Origin: Caballeronia glebae
GTDB lineage: Bacteria > Pseudomonadota > Gammaproteobacteria > Burkholderiales > Burkholderiaceae
Assembly (NCBI RefSeq): GCF_001545035.1
Contig: NZ_FCOJ02000033.1
Span: 1 to 64,000 of the forward strand
Direction of reading: 5' to 3'
Length of the DNA stretch: 64,000 nucleotides
The translations under genes and the position numbers were made by a program. Each line of letters begins with the position of its first letter. The first letter of the stretch is position 1. Positions 9,230 through 17,609 of this stretch are shown one piece after another. The notes beneath the pieces are model-generated. The model was given only the letters and a program-made list of their open reading frames with translations, was not told the origin of the DNA and made no database searches.

Positions 9230-10186
9230 ATGCACAGGATCGGCTTCATCGTGCCGCCGAAATTCCAGTTGATGAGTCTTGCCGCGCTCACCACATTCGA
9301 GCTGGCGAACATGCCTCCGCGAGGCCCCTGCTACGACATTCACTTGTTGTCCGAACGCGGCGGACCGGTCGAATCGCCCGGAGGAATGACGCTGCAAACC
9401 ACGGCATTCGGGGAGACCGCCTTCGACACGGTTATCGTCGGCTCCGTCACTGAAATGAAGATCCCGCCATTCGACCCGACGATGATCGCCTTCGTGAAGG
9501 AAACCGCGAAAGCTTCAAGGCGGATAGCCTCCATCTGTAGCGGCGCATTCGTTCTTGCCGAGGCGGGACTTCTGAATGGCCGACGCGCGACGATGCACTG
9601 GGCGCATGCGTCCGAGTTCAGGGCGCGTTTCCCCGACGTCACGACGGAAGAAGACCGCATCTTCATCAACGACGGCCCGATCTGGACATCCGCCGGCATG
9701 ACGGCCGGTATCGACCTTGCCCTGGCCTTGCTCGATAACGACCTTGGTGCCGATGCCGCGAAGCTGGTCGCCAGGCTCCTCGTCATGAATCAGCGTCGGC
9801 TGGGCGGGCAGATGCAACACTCAGCCTTACTTGACATGACACCGAAGTCTGATCGAATCGAACTGGTGCTTGCCCACATACGGCGCAACTTGCGCAATCC
9901 GCTCACCATCGACGAACTCGCGGATGTGGCCAACCTCAGTCCCCGGCAGTTCAGTCGGGCATTTCAGGCCGAAACGGGTCAATCGCCCGCGAAGGCGGTC
10001 GAACAGCTTCGGCTGGAAGCGGCCAGATTCATGATCGAGCAAGGCCGGCATACGATTAACGTGGTCGCTCAGGAGACCGGCTTTGCTGACAGAGAGCGTA
10101 TGCGTCGCGCGTTCGTTCGAACGTACGGTGTGCCCGCCGATGTTCTGCGCAGGAACGCGAGACGGGAAATAGTCGTCGACGCCTGA
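9230..10186 (+). CDS. GlxA-family (DJ-1/PfpI plus AraC HTH) transcriptional regulator
   Basis: The protein has 318 residues. The N-terminal DJ-1/PfpI-like domain (about 1-185) keeps the nucleophile-elbow cysteine Cys103 in SICSGAF. The C-terminal AraC/XylS double helix-turn-helix spans about 215-312, with LTIDELADVANLSPRQFSR in the first helix-turn-helix and INVVAQETGFADRERMRRAF in the second. Regulators of this class often sense nitrogenous metabolites. It is divergent from the nitrilase-carbonic anhydrase operon, which is its most likely target. An AAAGGCAGG sequence sits just before the ATG. Confidence 0.88.
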   Translation: MHRIGFIVPPKFQLMSLAALTTFELANMPPRGPCYDIHLLSERGGPVESPGGMTLQTTAFGETAFDTVIVGSVTEMKIPPFDPTMIAFVKETAKASRRIASICSGAFVLAEAGLLNGRRATMHWAHASEFRARFPDVTTEEDRIFINDGPIWTSAGMTAGIDLALALLDNDLGADAAKLVARLLVMNQRRLGGQMQHSALLDMTPKSDRIELVLAHIRRNLRNPLTIDELADVANLSPRQFSRAFQAETGQSPAKAVEQLRLEAARFMIEQGRHTINVVAQETGFADRERMRRAFVRTYGVPADVLRRNARREIVVDA

Positions 10187-10274
10187 ATTCCGGCCACTTT
10201 CCATGAGTTCCGTGACGGAAGTCATCGACGCAATCATTAAGGATTCGCAACGAATCGTTATCGATGCCACGTGC

Positions 10275-10919
10275 TCAGGTTCGAACGTTTTCCTCGCAAT
10301 CTTCCCAGTATCGAAGCGGATCGTGATGGTCGGGATAGCGGAGGTTAAGCCACGCTTCCAGTTTGGCCCAGTCTGGATGATTCACGCCCGTTCGTGCCGA
10401 CCACGTCGACGACCGCTCCAGAATGCTGCCGTTCCCGCGATCGCGCACCAGCACGCTGCCGAGTCCGTTCGAATTATTCGCCTGCGACTCGATAAGAAAG
10501 CGTGGCAGGATTCTGAGCTCGGCATGCTTGGCCCAGCCGTAAACGGCGCGAACCACGCCGGCGGGATCACGCAACTCGATGGGGCCGCTTTGCGGGCGAA
10601 CCGCTTTCCATCCCTCGGGAAAATCGGCGACAACCTCGTCTTTGCCTTCCCTTACCCACTTCACACGCCAGGCCCGCGCCATCGCCTCGCGCATGCGAGC
10701 CTCCGACGCATAGCCCGCAGGCAGCTCGATAGCCACCGGAAGCGTGATCAGGTTGTCTTTCCATAGCGCGGCTTCGCCTTCGACGCGCTTGACGACGTTG
10801 GACGCCTCCGGTCCAAAAGGATTCTCGGGCCGCTTCGATGTTTTCACATTCGACGCGGGCAGTCCCTCGAAAAGGCGCTCGGCGTCCTGACGGGTTAGTT
10901 TCGTCTTTCCCTTATTCAT
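10275..10919 (-). CDS. hypothetical protein, unrecognised family
   Basis: A predicted 214-residue soluble protein beginning MNKGKTKLTRQDAERLFEGL. It has no signal peptide or membrane segment and is rich in charged residues and Trp. I chose the start at 10919 because the coding character weakens upstream, although the frame stays open to 11342. The C-terminal half holds a conserved-looking block, WLNLRYPDHHDPLRYWEDC. I do not recognise the family. It stands alone, convergent with the GlxA-type gene. Confidence 0.55.
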   Translation of the reverse strand: MNKGKTKLTRQDAERLFEGLPASNVKTSKRPENPFGPEASNVVKRVEGEAALWKDNLITLPVAIELPAGYASEARMREAMARAWRVKWVREGKDEVVADFPEGWKAVRPQSGPIELRDPAGVVRAVYGWAKHAELRILPRFLIESQANNSNGLGSVLVRDRGNGSILERSSTWSARTGVNHPDWAKLEAWLNLRYPDHHDPLRYWEDCEENVRT

Positions 10920-11360
10920 AGTCTTTGGTGGCAAGGTTGGATCTGCTCTAATGTGCACGCCCGCTTTTGCGACAAACGGGCTGATCGAGCGACGAGAGGC
11001 CGCACATTCCTCCATGATCTCACGATCGCTTCCTCGCGGTCGGCGCGAGCGCTTTTCGGTTGACGCGGGCCACTGAAACCAGCCGACCGTGGCGACGCTG
11101 TACGACGCATCGACCCATTCCCCGAAGCGTGAAGACTGGAAAGCAAAGAACAATAAAACGTTTGTTTCACGCATCCCGACGGCTTCTAATAAGAGGCTCG
11201 CATTCACACCGAGCCGCTGTCCACACGACGCGGCGACGCTTCGGAACCATCCTGGCAATGAAGTGCTTCGGCGCAGGCCACGCTCCCGCCGCGTGCAATC
11301 GTGGTGCACTTCTGCTTCCTTTCGGAGCGGCCTGTTCTTCATCGCTATTACGGGAATTAA
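10920..11360. other. intergenic region upstream of the first sulfonate transporter
   Basis: About 440 bases without a gene I can support. The minus-strand frame from 10919 stays open to 11342 but gives no recognisable protein. The right part should hold the promoter of the ABC transporter operon beginning at 11361. It contains a short AT-rich tract (11144-11170) and the CTTCTAATAA element listed separately. Confidence 0.4.
11183..11192 (+). promoter_or_regulatory. candidate shared element CTTCYRATAA (copy 1)
   Basis: CTTCTAATAA lies 168 bases upstream of the ssuC-like gene. Close variants occur upstream of the LLM monooxygenase/YeiH pair, upstream of the DUF3088 gene and upstream of the encapsulin shell gene. 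Ten bases carry little information, so chance is a serious alternative. Confidence 0.25.
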
Positions 11361-12200
11361 ATGGCTGACCTGACTTCCACGCGCGACAGCTATGCCCCGG
11401 CGCGCGCGCCTCGTGCGGTCGTTTCAAAAGAGGCGCTTTACCGTTGGCTCTCATGGACCATTCCCGCAATCGTGGTTCTGCTTTGGGAAGCCGCCGCGCG
11501 TTTCGGACTGATCGCGCCGCAGGTACTTCCGGCTCCAAGCCGTGTGTTCGAAACCGCCGTGAACATGGCGCAAAACGGCGAGCTCTTCGTTCACCTCGGC
11601 GTGTCGCTGCTGCGTGCGGCGGGAGGCTTCGTCATCGGCGGAACGATCGGACTCGCGCTCGGCGTCGTCGTCGGTTTCTCGCCGCTCGCGCAGGCTCTGC
11701 TCGACCGCTCGATCCAGATGGTCCGCGCGATTCCTTTCCTGGCGATGCTGCCGCTCGTCATCGTCTGGTTTGGCGTGGGCGAGGTCGCGAAGATCTTTCT
11801 GGTCGCGCTCGCGGTGCTCTTCCCGATCTACATCAACACCATGCTCGGCATACGGCAGATCGATCCGAAGCTGATGGAGCTCGCCCGCGTGATCGGCCTG
11901 AACCGGACGGCAATCGTGCGGCGAATCATCCTTCCCGGCGCGATGCCCTCGATCCTCACAGGCGTGCGTTATGCGCTCGCGCACGCGTGGCTCGCATTGG
12001 TCATCGCCGAGACGCTCGCGACGACCAAGGGCATCGGCTTTCTGGCGATGGACGCCCGCGAATTCCTCAACACCAACGTGATCCTGCTCACCATGATCAT
12101 CTACGCGATTATCGGCGTCGTCGCGGACACGCTCGTGCGCCTGCTCGAAGGCCGTTATCTCTCGTGGCACGCGAATTACGCCAGAGGAGCGCGCACGTGA
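11361..12200 (+). CDS. aliphatic sulfonate-type ABC transporter permease (SsuC-like)
   Basis: This 279-residue integral membrane protein has about six hydrophobic segments, from the N-terminal WTIPAIVVLLWEAAARFG to VILLTMIIYAIIGVVADTL. The permease EAA loop is visible around ELARVIGLNRTAIVRRIILP. It belongs to the BPD_transp_1 SsuC/TauC/NrtB group. It opens the operon ssuC-ssuB-ssuA-DszC-like. The GTG of the ATPase gene overlaps its stop (GTGA). The likely substrate is an alkanesulfonate or other organosulfur compound, judged from the neighbouring genes and not from specificity residues. Confidence 0.88.
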   Translation: MADLTSTRDSYAPARAPRAVVSKEALYRWLSWTIPAIVVLLWEAAARFGLIAPQVLPAPSRVFETAVNMAQNGELFVHLGVSLLRAAGGFVIGGTIGLALGVVVGFSPLAQALLDRSIQMVRAIPFLAMLPLVIVWFGVGEVAKIFLVALAVLFPIYINTMLGIRQIDPKLMELARVIGLNRTAIVRRIILPGAMPSILTGVRYALAHAWLALVIAETLATTKGIGFLAMDAREFLNTNVILLTMIIYAIIGVVADTLVRLLEGRYLSWHANYARGART

Positions 12201-12913
12201 CGCAAACCCTCACCCTTCCCCGCGATGAAACCGCCGCGTCGGCACTGGCCGTGTCGGTGCGCGGGCTGCAACGGCGCTATGGCAGCCGCGTCGTCATCGA
12301 TGCACTGGACCTCGACATCCACAAGGGCGAATTCGTCGCGCTGCTGGGTGAAAGCGGATGCGGCAAGACCACGCTGCTGCGCGCGCTGGCGGGGCTCGAC
12401 CGGCCCGACGCCGGGAAGATTCGCGCGCCTGAGCGCCCGTCCGTCGTGTTCCAGGAGCATCGCCTGCTGCCGTGGGCGACCTTGTGGCAGAACGTGGCGC
12501 TCGGTTACGAGAACACGCTCGGCCGGACCGGCGCGGCGCGTGCGCTCGCCGAAGTCGGACTCGCCGGCCGCGAAGACGACTGGCCTCGCAATCTGTCGGG
12601 CGGACAGGCACAGCGCGTGGCGCTGGCGCGCGCGCTCGTTCACGATCCCGCGCTGCTGCTGCTCGACGAGCCGTTCGCCGCGCTCGATGCGCTCACGCGC
12701 ATCAGAATGCACGGGCTCGTCAAGGAACTCGTCGCGCTTCATCAGCCCGGCGTGCTGATCGTGACGCACGACGTCGACGAAGCGCTCACGCTCGCCGACA
12801 GGATTCTCGTCATGCGCGCGGGACGCATCGCGGCGTCGTTCGAGACCGGAGATCACGCGCCGCGCGCATTGCGGCCGATCCTGCTCGCGGAACTCGGCGT
12901 CCGATCTCACTGA
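12197..12913 (+). CDS. sulfonate-type ABC transporter ATP-binding protein (SsuB-like)
   Basis: This 238-residue ATPase has Walker A GESGCGKTT, Q-loop VVFQEHRLLPW, signature LSGGQAQR and Walker B LLLLDEPFAALD. It is of the nitrate/taurine/sulfonate subfamily. The start is the GTG at 12197, overlapping the permease stop by four bases. A longer open frame back to 11444 is only a shadow over the permease gene. It energises uptake by the permease upstream and the binding protein downstream. Confidence 0.88.
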   Translation: MTQTLTLPRDETAASALAVSVRGLQRRYGSRVVIDALDLDIHKGEFVALLGESGCGKTTLLRALAGLDRPDAGKIRAPERPSVVFQEHRLLPWATLWQNVALGYENTLGRTGAARALAEVGLAGREDDWPRNLSGGQAQRVALARALVHDPALLLLDEPFAALDALTRIRMHGLVKELVALHQPGVLIVTHDVDEALTLADRILVMRAGRIAASFETGDHAPRALRPILLAELGVRSH

Positions 12914-12944
12914 CCACTTTTCCCTATCACCAGAAGGACCAAGC

Positions 12945-13949
12945 ATGAACGACTCATCGCTGAGCCGCCGCCGATTGTTGCGCGCGGCGGGCGGCCTGTT
13001 GGCCGGCGCCGCGACCAGCGGGCTCTTTCCGGCGCAAGCGGCCGAACCGCGCAAGCTCACGCGCAACACCGATACGGTGCGCATCGGTTGGGGCTACGGC
13101 AGCCTGCCCGACATCGCCAAGCAACGCGGCGTGTTCGAAAAGACGCTCGCCGCCAAAGGCATCAAGGTCGAATGGGTCGGCCCTTTTCCGAACCATGCGC
13201 CCTCGATTCAGGCCGTGGTCGGCGGCAGCGCCGACTTCGGATTCTGGGGATCGACGACACCCGCGCTGGCGGCCATGCTCGCCGGCTCGCCAATCGTTTT
13301 CAACGCGTTCGATATCTATTCGCCCCGCTCGACGGCCATCATCGCCAAGAAGTCGAGCGGCATTGGTTCGGTCGCGGATCTTGCGGGCCGCAAGGTCGCC
13401 GTCAACCGCTCGGGGCTCGGCGAATTCCTGCTCATCGCGGCGCTGGAGAAGCATCGCGTCGATCGGAGCAAGGTCGAGTTCGTCTATCTGAATCCGCCCG
13501 ATGCCGCCCCCGCTTTCGCGCAAGGCAAGGTCGATGCATGGTCGATGTGGTCGCCCGGCGTCGACATCTCGCGCTTCTCGAACGACGCGAAGGACATCTT
13601 CAACGAAGGCCGCGATCTGGATTTTCTGATCGACTACAGCTCGCTCGTGACGCGTCGCAAGTTCACTGAAGAGAACTCGGAACTGATCCGCGCGGTGATC
13701 GATGCGTACTACGTCGAAGGCGCATGGCAATCGGCGCATTCCGCCGAAGCCGAGTTGCTCGTGCAACGCGAAGGCAAGTATCCGGATCAGGTGCGCGACT
13801 ATCTGGCGAGCCTCAAGCGCGTGAATCAGTTCCACGAGGCCGACGACGCCGCCTTCATCGCGCAGTTTCAGCGCGCCGCCGACTGGCTCGCGGAACGCAA
13901 GATCATCAATTCGCGCATCAAGGTCGCGGATTACAGCATCAAGGTCTGA
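12945..13949 (+). CDS. sulfonate-type ABC transporter substrate-binding protein (SsuA-like)
   Basis: This 334-residue periplasmic protein starts with a twin-arginine signal (SRRRLLRAAGGLLAG, cleavage near AQA-AEP at about 31-34). The mature part has features of SsuA/TauA proteins: the TVRIGWGYGSLPDIAKQRG opening and the hinge segment GSADFGFWGSTTPALAAM. It lies 31 bases after the ATPase gene and 19 bases before the DszC-like gene, so the transporter and a candidate desulfurising flavoenzyme are one operon. Confidence 0.88.
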   Translation: MNDSSLSRRRLLRAAGGLLAGAATSGLFPAQAAEPRKLTRNTDTVRIGWGYGSLPDIAKQRGVFEKTLAAKGIKVEWVGPFPNHAPSIQAVVGGSADFGFWGSTTPALAAMLAGSPIVFNAFDIYSPRSTAIIAKKSSGIGSVADLAGRKVAVNRSGLGEFLLIAALEKHRVDRSKVEFVYLNPPDAAPAFAQGKVDAWSMWSPGVDISRFSNDAKDIFNEGRDLDFLIDYSSLVTRRKFTEENSELIRAVIDAYYVEGAWQSAHSAEAELLVQREGKYPDQVRDYLASLKRVNQFHEADDAAFIAQFQRAADWLAERKIINSRIKVADYSIKV

Positions 13950-13968
13950 TTCGAGGAGCCGCACGAAT

Positions 13969-15210
13969 ATGTCTGACGTCAACCACCCAACGAGCGCCGG
14001 GCCGAGGCTCGTCTCGCCACTGTCGGCGACGCTCGGCTTCTCGCAGATCATCGACGATATCGCTGCGACGGCGGCGGAGCGTGAACGCGCGAATCGTCTC
14101 CCTCACGAGGAGATTTCGAGGCTCAAGGCGCTCGGCTTCGGCGCGCTGCGTCTGCCGGTCGATGCCGGCGGGAGCGGCGCGACGCTGAGCGGGCTTTTCG
14201 TCGTCGCGCGCGATCTGGCCGCGGCGGACTCGAACATCGCCCACGCGTTTCGCAATCATCTGTGGCAAGTGGAGGCCGCGCTCCGAAGGCGCGAGCATCC
14301 GTTTCATGCGCGCGTGCTGGAACTCGCCGGACAGAAGAAGACCATCGGCTTGAGCTTCGTCGACAGCGACGTGACGGCGGCAGGCGCGCGCCCGACCACG
14401 GTGCTGAGCCGGCTCGAATGGGATGCGTCGCGCGATGTCTATGTCGGCTCGGGCGACAAGGTGTATGCAACGGGCAATTTGTATAACGACGCGTTCATCG
14501 GCCTCGCGGTGGAGAGCCGCGCGGGACGCACCGTGCAGTACGTGCTGGAGCGTGGCCCCGGCGTCAGCGACGACGATGACTGGCAAGGTTTCGGCCAGCG
14601 CCTGACAGGTTCGGGGACGGCGCGCTTTCGCGACGTGACGGTGCCCGCCGCGCAGCTTTATCCGACCGATCCGCCGAAGTCCGACGAAGCCGCGCCCTGG
14701 GGCTTCACCTTCCATCAGGTCTATCTGACCAACTGCATCGCCGGTATCGTGCGGCGCGTCGCGCTGGACGCCGTCGACGCGCTGCGTGCGCGCGGACGCA
14801 ACTTCTATCACGGCCAAGCCGCGCATCCCGCCGACGAGCCCGCGCTGCAATCGCTGCTCGGTCGGATTCGCGCATACGCGGCGAGCGTCGAAGCGATCGC
14901 GGATCGTTCGGTCGGGGCGTTGCAACGCGCATGGGAAACGCACGGCACGCGCGACGAATACGAAGCGACGCTTGCCGCCACGCTCGCGGCCGCGGAAGCC
15001 AAGGTCGTAATCGACGACCTCGCCCCGCAAATCGCGAGCTGGCTGATCGATCTCGGCTCGGGATCGGTCGTCTCGCGTATCGGGGCACTCGACCGGCACT
15101 GGCGCAACATCAAGGTCATCGCGTCGCACAATCCGCGGCTCTACAAGGAACGGCTGCTCGGTCAGAACCTGCTGACCGGGCAATTGCCGCCCACGGGCGC
15201 GTTCTTCTGA
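13969..15210 (+). CDS. acyl-CoA-dehydrogenase-fold flavin monooxygenase (SfnB/DszC-like)
   Basis: The protein has 413 residues and an acyl-CoA dehydrogenase fold: an N-terminal helical part (about 20-135), a middle beta domain with IGLSFVDSDV, and a C-terminal helical bundle ending NLLTGQLPPTGAFF. The C-terminal pattern DRHWRNIKVIASHNP is typical of the DszC/SfnB group, which uses reduced flavin and oxygen rather than acyl-CoA. As the last gene of an Ssu-type operon it probably oxidises the imported organosulfur compound. The exact substrate is unknown. Confidence 0.82.
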   Translation: MSDVNHPTSAGPRLVSPLSATLGFSQIIDDIAATAAERERANRLPHEEISRLKALGFGALRLPVDAGGSGATLSGLFVVARDLAAADSNIAHAFRNHLWQVEAALRRREHPFHARVLELAGQKKTIGLSFVDSDVTAAGARPTTVLSRLEWDASRDVYVGSGDKVYATGNLYNDAFIGLAVESRAGRTVQYVLERGPGVSDDDDWQGFGQRLTGSGTARFRDVTVPAAQLYPTDPPKSDEAAPWGFTFHQVYLTNCIAGIVRRVALDAVDALRARGRNFYHGQAAHPADEPALQSLLGRIRAYAASVEAIADRSVGALQRAWETHGTRDEYEATLAATLAAAEAKVVIDDLAPQIASWLIDLGSGSVVSRIGALDRHWRNIKVIASHNPRLYKERLLGQNLLTGQLPPTGAFF

Positions 15211-15220
15211 TCGCGTGCGC

Positions 15221-16279
15221 TCAGACGTCCAACAGGCGGCGCACGCGCGGCATAACTTCGTGCGCGAAGCTGGCCATGTCGGCCTCGAACGGCTGGAACT
15301 GCAGCATGAACAGTTCGATGCCTGCCCGATGAAAATCCACGATGCGCCGCGCGACCGCATCGTAATCGCCGACGAGACCCGCCGCCGTGCCGCCGTTCGA
15401 CCCGACCCGCGCCGATCGCGCGAAGGTCTGGTGCATCACCGCGTGCGGATCGGTATTGGCCTTTTGCCGTTCGCGCAATGGCTTGTCGAGTTCCGCCAGC
15501 TCGAAAAGATGTTCGAGATGCGCCTGAGCCTCGTCGTGCGTGTCGCGTGCGATCACGAAGGCGGACAGCCCGAAGCGCAAAGCCTCGCGCCCCGCCGGAC
15601 GCGCGCGCGCGGAGACGTCGGCGATCAGGCCCGCCACGTCGTCGTGCGGCTGGCCGTTGATGAACCACACATCGCCATGCGCCGCGACGAGCGAGCGCGC
15701 CGGTTCCGACTCGCCGCCGACATAGATGCGCGGACGCGCGCGAAACGGATCGCCGGGACGCAACTGATAATCGTCGATCCGGAAGTTATCGCCGCGATGC
15801 TTCACGGCTTCTCCGCGCAGCAATGCCTCGACGACCGAGATCCACTCGCGGCCATATGCATAGCGCTCGTCATGCTCGGCAAAGCCGATGCCCGCGCGTT
15901 CGAGTTCCGGACGATTCCACGCGTTCACGAGGTTGATCGCGAAGCGCCCGCCGCTGATGTGCTCGATCTGCTGCGCCATCTTCGCGAGCACGACCGGATG
16001 ATAGAGATACGGCTTGATGGCCGCGATGATCTCGATGCGCGAGGTGAGCGCCGCCAGCGCCGCCGATGCCGTCCACGCTTCGAGCTGATCGAGCGACGGA
16101 TCGTGCGGATTGATCGTGTGCTGGGCGACGAGCACGGAGTCGTAACCGAGGCGCTCGGCCTCCAGCACGAGCGCCTTGTTGCGCGTCCACGAGGCATCGT
16201 AGGGTTCCGCGGGATCTTGCAGCGCCGCGCGGCTGCCATGCACGAGCGCCCAGACGCCGAAGCGGGGAAGTTTGGACAT
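15221..16279 (-). CDS. FMNH2-dependent LLM monooxygenase (SsuD/SfnG-like)
   Basis: This 352-residue luciferase-like TIM-barrel protein shows LVLEAERLGYDSVLVAQHT near the N-terminus, GGRFAINLVNAWNRPELERAGI in the flavin region and RIYVGGESEPARSLVA further on. The family cleaves C-S bonds of alkanesulfonates or sulfones, releasing sulfite or sulfinate. Similarity looks closest to the dimethylsulfone monooxygenase type, but I cannot exclude another sulfonate. It converges tail to tail with the DszC-like gene (10 bases apart). Upstream on the same strand is the CmcJ-like gene, 138 bases away. Confidence 0.85.
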   Translation of the reverse strand: MSKLPRFGVWALVHGSRAALQDPAEPYDASWTRNKALVLEAERLGYDSVLVAQHTINPHDPSLDQLEAWTASAALAALTSRIEIIAAIKPYLYHPVVLAKMAQQIEHISGGRFAINLVNAWNRPELERAGIGFAEHDERYAYGREWISVVEALLRGEAVKHRGDNFRIDDYQLRPGDPFRARPRIYVGGESEPARSLVAAHGDVWFINGQPHDDVAGLIADVSARARPAGREALRFGLSAFVIARDTHDEAQAHLEHLFELAELDKPLRERQKANTDPHAVMHQTFARSARVGSNGGTAAGLVGDYDAVARRIVDFHRAGIELFMLQFQPFEADMASFAHEVMPRVRRLLDV

Positions 16280-16300
16280 CGCTTGAATGAACCTGAGGTC

Positions 16301-16323
16301 AGCATGGAAAGGATGCTCATGCT
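16301..16323. repeat. inverted repeat upstream of the LLM monooxygenase
   Basis: Arms AGCATG (16301-16306) and CATGCT (16318-16323) flank an 11-base spacer, 22 bases before the ATG of the monooxygenase gene. It could be an operator or a 5' hairpin. The arms are short, so significance is modest. Confidence 0.25.
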
Positions 16324-16417
16324 AACGCCAGAGTCGCGCCTGGCGATCCAATTTCTATCGATAAGGAATTACGGAATCGGCATTTGCAGCGCCGAGGCGA
16401 AGTCGCCTCGTGTCGCT

Positions 16418-17248
16418 TCAGAAGAACAGCAAGCTGCGCAACTCGATGCTTCGGCGCGGCCGCGCATCGGGCGGCGAAGTCGGATCGTCGAAGGCGGTAT
16501 GCGCGGTGAGACGCGCGATGCCATCGCCCGCCGAGTCATAAATCTTGATGAGCAGCGCCTCGTCCGGCGACATCAGCGGAAAGTAGTACCAGCGATGCCG
16601 CGGGTTATGAACGAACGCGTAAGTCTCGCCGGTCATCGTCGGATAGATGAAGTCCTGCGCGACGATATCGCGCTCGTCGATGCTGCGCGAGTCGCACAGC
16701 GCGAGCGGCGACGACTCGACCACATCGCCCACCGGCCGCCACAAGTTCACGATCGCGAAGCGCCCTTGTAGCAGTTGCGCGGCCTCCTCCGCCGGAAGAT
16801 GATCGCGCACGCGGCGCGGTCCCGAAACGAAAGTCTGATCGTTGTGGATCAGATGCACCGGCTCCTTCGTGCCGTTCGCGCGCGCCGCGCCGCCGTCGCG
16901 CAGCGTGTGATCGAAGATGACGACGCGTTTCGCGCCGGTCCACTGCTTCAGAAGACGCGCGGCCTGCGCGTAGTACACCGAACGAATATCGGCATCGTTC
17001 GAAAAATCGGACAGCGCGCTCGCCTCGCGATTCAGCTCGAAGCCGTTCCTGTCGAGCGACAGACCGCCCGGCGGCGGGCGCAGCCGCGCGTTCGAAATAT
17101 TCACCGCGTGCGTGCGATATTCACCCGTGCGACGCGGCACGCCCGGCGGCGGATCGTAGGCATAGGCGGTCGGCTTCACGCCTGTCGGCACGAGATAGTT
17201 GAGTTCGGCCTCGACCTCGACCGCTTGTTCGACTACGACATCGCTCAT
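16418..17248 (-). CDS. CmcJ/NvfI-family oxygenase-like protein
   Basis: A 276-residue protein starting at the ATG at 17248 (MSDVVVEQAVEVEAELNYL). It carries signatures of the CmcJ/AsqJ-like Fe(II)/2-oxoglutarate group: VVIFDHTLRDGG, an HxD pair in LIHNDQTF, FAIVNLWRPVG, and a late His in RLTAHTAF that could complete the metal triad. Homologues hydroxylate or desaturate small molecules. The position between YeiH and the LLM monooxygenase suggests a role in oxidising an organosulfur side product. No substrate can be assigned. Confidence 0.75.
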   Translation of the reverse strand: MSDVVVEQAVEVEAELNYLVPTGVKPTAYAYDPPPGVPRRTGEYRTHAVNISNARLRPPPGGLSLDRNGFELNREASALSDFSNDADIRSVYYAQAARLLKQWTGAKRVVIFDHTLRDGGAARANGTKEPVHLIHNDQTFVSGPRRVRDHLPAEEAAQLLQGRFAIVNLWRPVGDVVESSPLALCDSRSIDERDIVAQDFIYPTMTGETYAFVHNPRHRWYYFPLMSPDEALLIKIYDSAGDGIARLTAHTAFDDPTSPPDARPRRSIELRSLLFF

Positions 17249-17366
17249 GGTTTCGCTCCTGCGCAGGATTCGGGCCGGTGTCCGTCTGGACGCTGACCGA
17301 TTGATCCAATCTAGGCCGCAGGGAACGGTTCCACAACGAAGCTTTTCTGCATTGCATTGCAACTCG

Positions 17367-17609
17367 TCATGCGCGATGCGGCGCATCCGGCGCGGCTCGC
17401 GCGATGAACTCGACGAATGCGACGCAGCAATCGCGCGGCATCGTCAGACGGTCGTGGCGCAGGCACAGGCGGCTTTTGCCCACGCTCGCGCCGTATGCCG
17501 AGCCGAACGATGCAAGCCCTGCGATGCGCTTTTCGAGCAACGCGCGGTCGTCGGCCCAATGGCGGCATCGGCTGCATTCGGGCTGATCCGCCGATGACCG
17601 CGCGCTCAT
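17367..17609 (-). CDS. small Cys-rich protein coupled to the YeiH exporter
   Basis: An 80-residue protein whose ATG overlaps the stop of the yeiH-like gene (ATGA, 17606-17609), indicating translational coupling. It has five cysteines: a CSRC pair near the N-terminus (CSRCRHW), Cys in RLCLRH, and adjacent Cys in PRDCCVAF. This arrangement suits zinc or Fe-S binding, or redox chemistry. It has no signal or membrane segment. I do not recognise the family. Confidence 0.65.
   Translation of the reverse strand: MSARSSADQPECSRCRHWADDRALLEKRIAGLASFGSAYGASVGKSRLCLRHDRLTMPRDCCVAFVEFIARAAPDAPHRA

Noticed and set aside
11167..11342. N-terminal extension of the hypothetical protein at 10275-10919
   Set aside because: The open frame continues, but codon use is unlike a gene and it would extend through the presumed ssuC promoter region.
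15215..16771. 518-residue plus-strand open frame
   Set aside because: Covers two minus-strand genes with clear families; composition is Arg-rich and low in structure.
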